A DNA stretch of 14,160 nt from an uncultured Nitrospina sp. Lineage in GTDB: Bacteria; Nitrospinota; Nitrospinia; Nitrospinales; VA-1. The position numbers were made by a program, and so were the translations under genes. Each line of letters starts with the position of its first letter. Positions within the stretch are counted from its first letter, which is position 1. Below, one piece after another: positions 14,107 to 14,160 of the stretch. Location: NCBI GenBank assembly GCA_950072225.1, contig CATMOP010000011.1, positions 1 to 14,160 on the forward strand, given 5' to 3'. The notes under the pieces were generated by a model. That model made no database searches. It was given only the letters and a program-made list of their open reading frames with translations, and was not told the DNA's origin.

Positions 14107-14160
14107 GTGTCCCAAAATCTGACCCATGAACTGGAAGAAACCCGGCAGGAAGCCGTGCTT
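14107..14160 (+). other. Possible start of a further gene, cut by the window edge
   Basis: From the GTG at 14107 the frame stays open for 18 codons to the window end (VSQNLTHELEETRQEAVL), an amphipathic, helix-like composition. A competing frame from the ATG at 14126 reads MNWKKPGRKPC. Neither has a clear RBS, and the stretch is too short to decide. Confidence 0.2.

Overview
This window looks like bacterial chromosome of moderate GC. The best lineage clue is a protein made of three tandem PCP_red domains (the small helical domain at the end of light-independent protochlorophyllide reductase BchB/ChlB) with no photosynthesis genes around it. From general knowledge, such proteins are typical of Nitrospinota, Nitrospirota and NC10 bacteria, so a Nitrospina-like organism is my best guess. 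This is inference from gene content, not a database match.

Layout, left to right. (1) 1-582, minus strand: the front of a response regulator whose acidic tail runs off the window. (2) 583-1065: a long spacer built of degenerate repeat modules. (3) 1066-3069, plus: an exported protein with a PHP-like fold that has lost its metal motif, a membrane hairpin, a proline-rich linker and an SH3b domain. (4) 3224-3769, minus: a membrane-anchored SAM methyltransferase resembling the FAM173/ATPSCKMT family. (5) 4017-6068, minus: an ABC-F translation factor carrying an unusual 50-residue insertion. (6) 6190-8130, minus: two Dpp/Opp-type permeases in one short operon. (7) 8170-8919, plus: a NIF3/YbgI-family metal protein. 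(8) 8937-10650, minus: an operon of the triple PCP_red protein followed by a YeeZ-like SDR protein, with a good sigma70-like promoter. (9) 10869-14090, plus: a large fused membrane/spermidine-synthase-like/TPR protein. The final 70 bases may hold the start of another gene.

Most genes here are housekeeping or poorly characterised, and they do not form one pathway. The most unusual element is a family of modular, hairpin-rich repeats. They fill the spacers at 629-880, 3108-3230, 3811-4024 and 10747-10850. One copy (about 4590-4683) lies in frame inside the ABC-F gene, between the second ABC signature and the second Walker B, and is translated as a surface-loop insertion. The same repeat module (GCCTAGTGG) supplies the TAG stop codon and the terminal histidine of both the methyltransferase and the ABC-F gene. 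These repeats therefore reach into coding sequence in three places in this window. I see no CRISPR array, tRNA, rRNA, transposase or phage gene.
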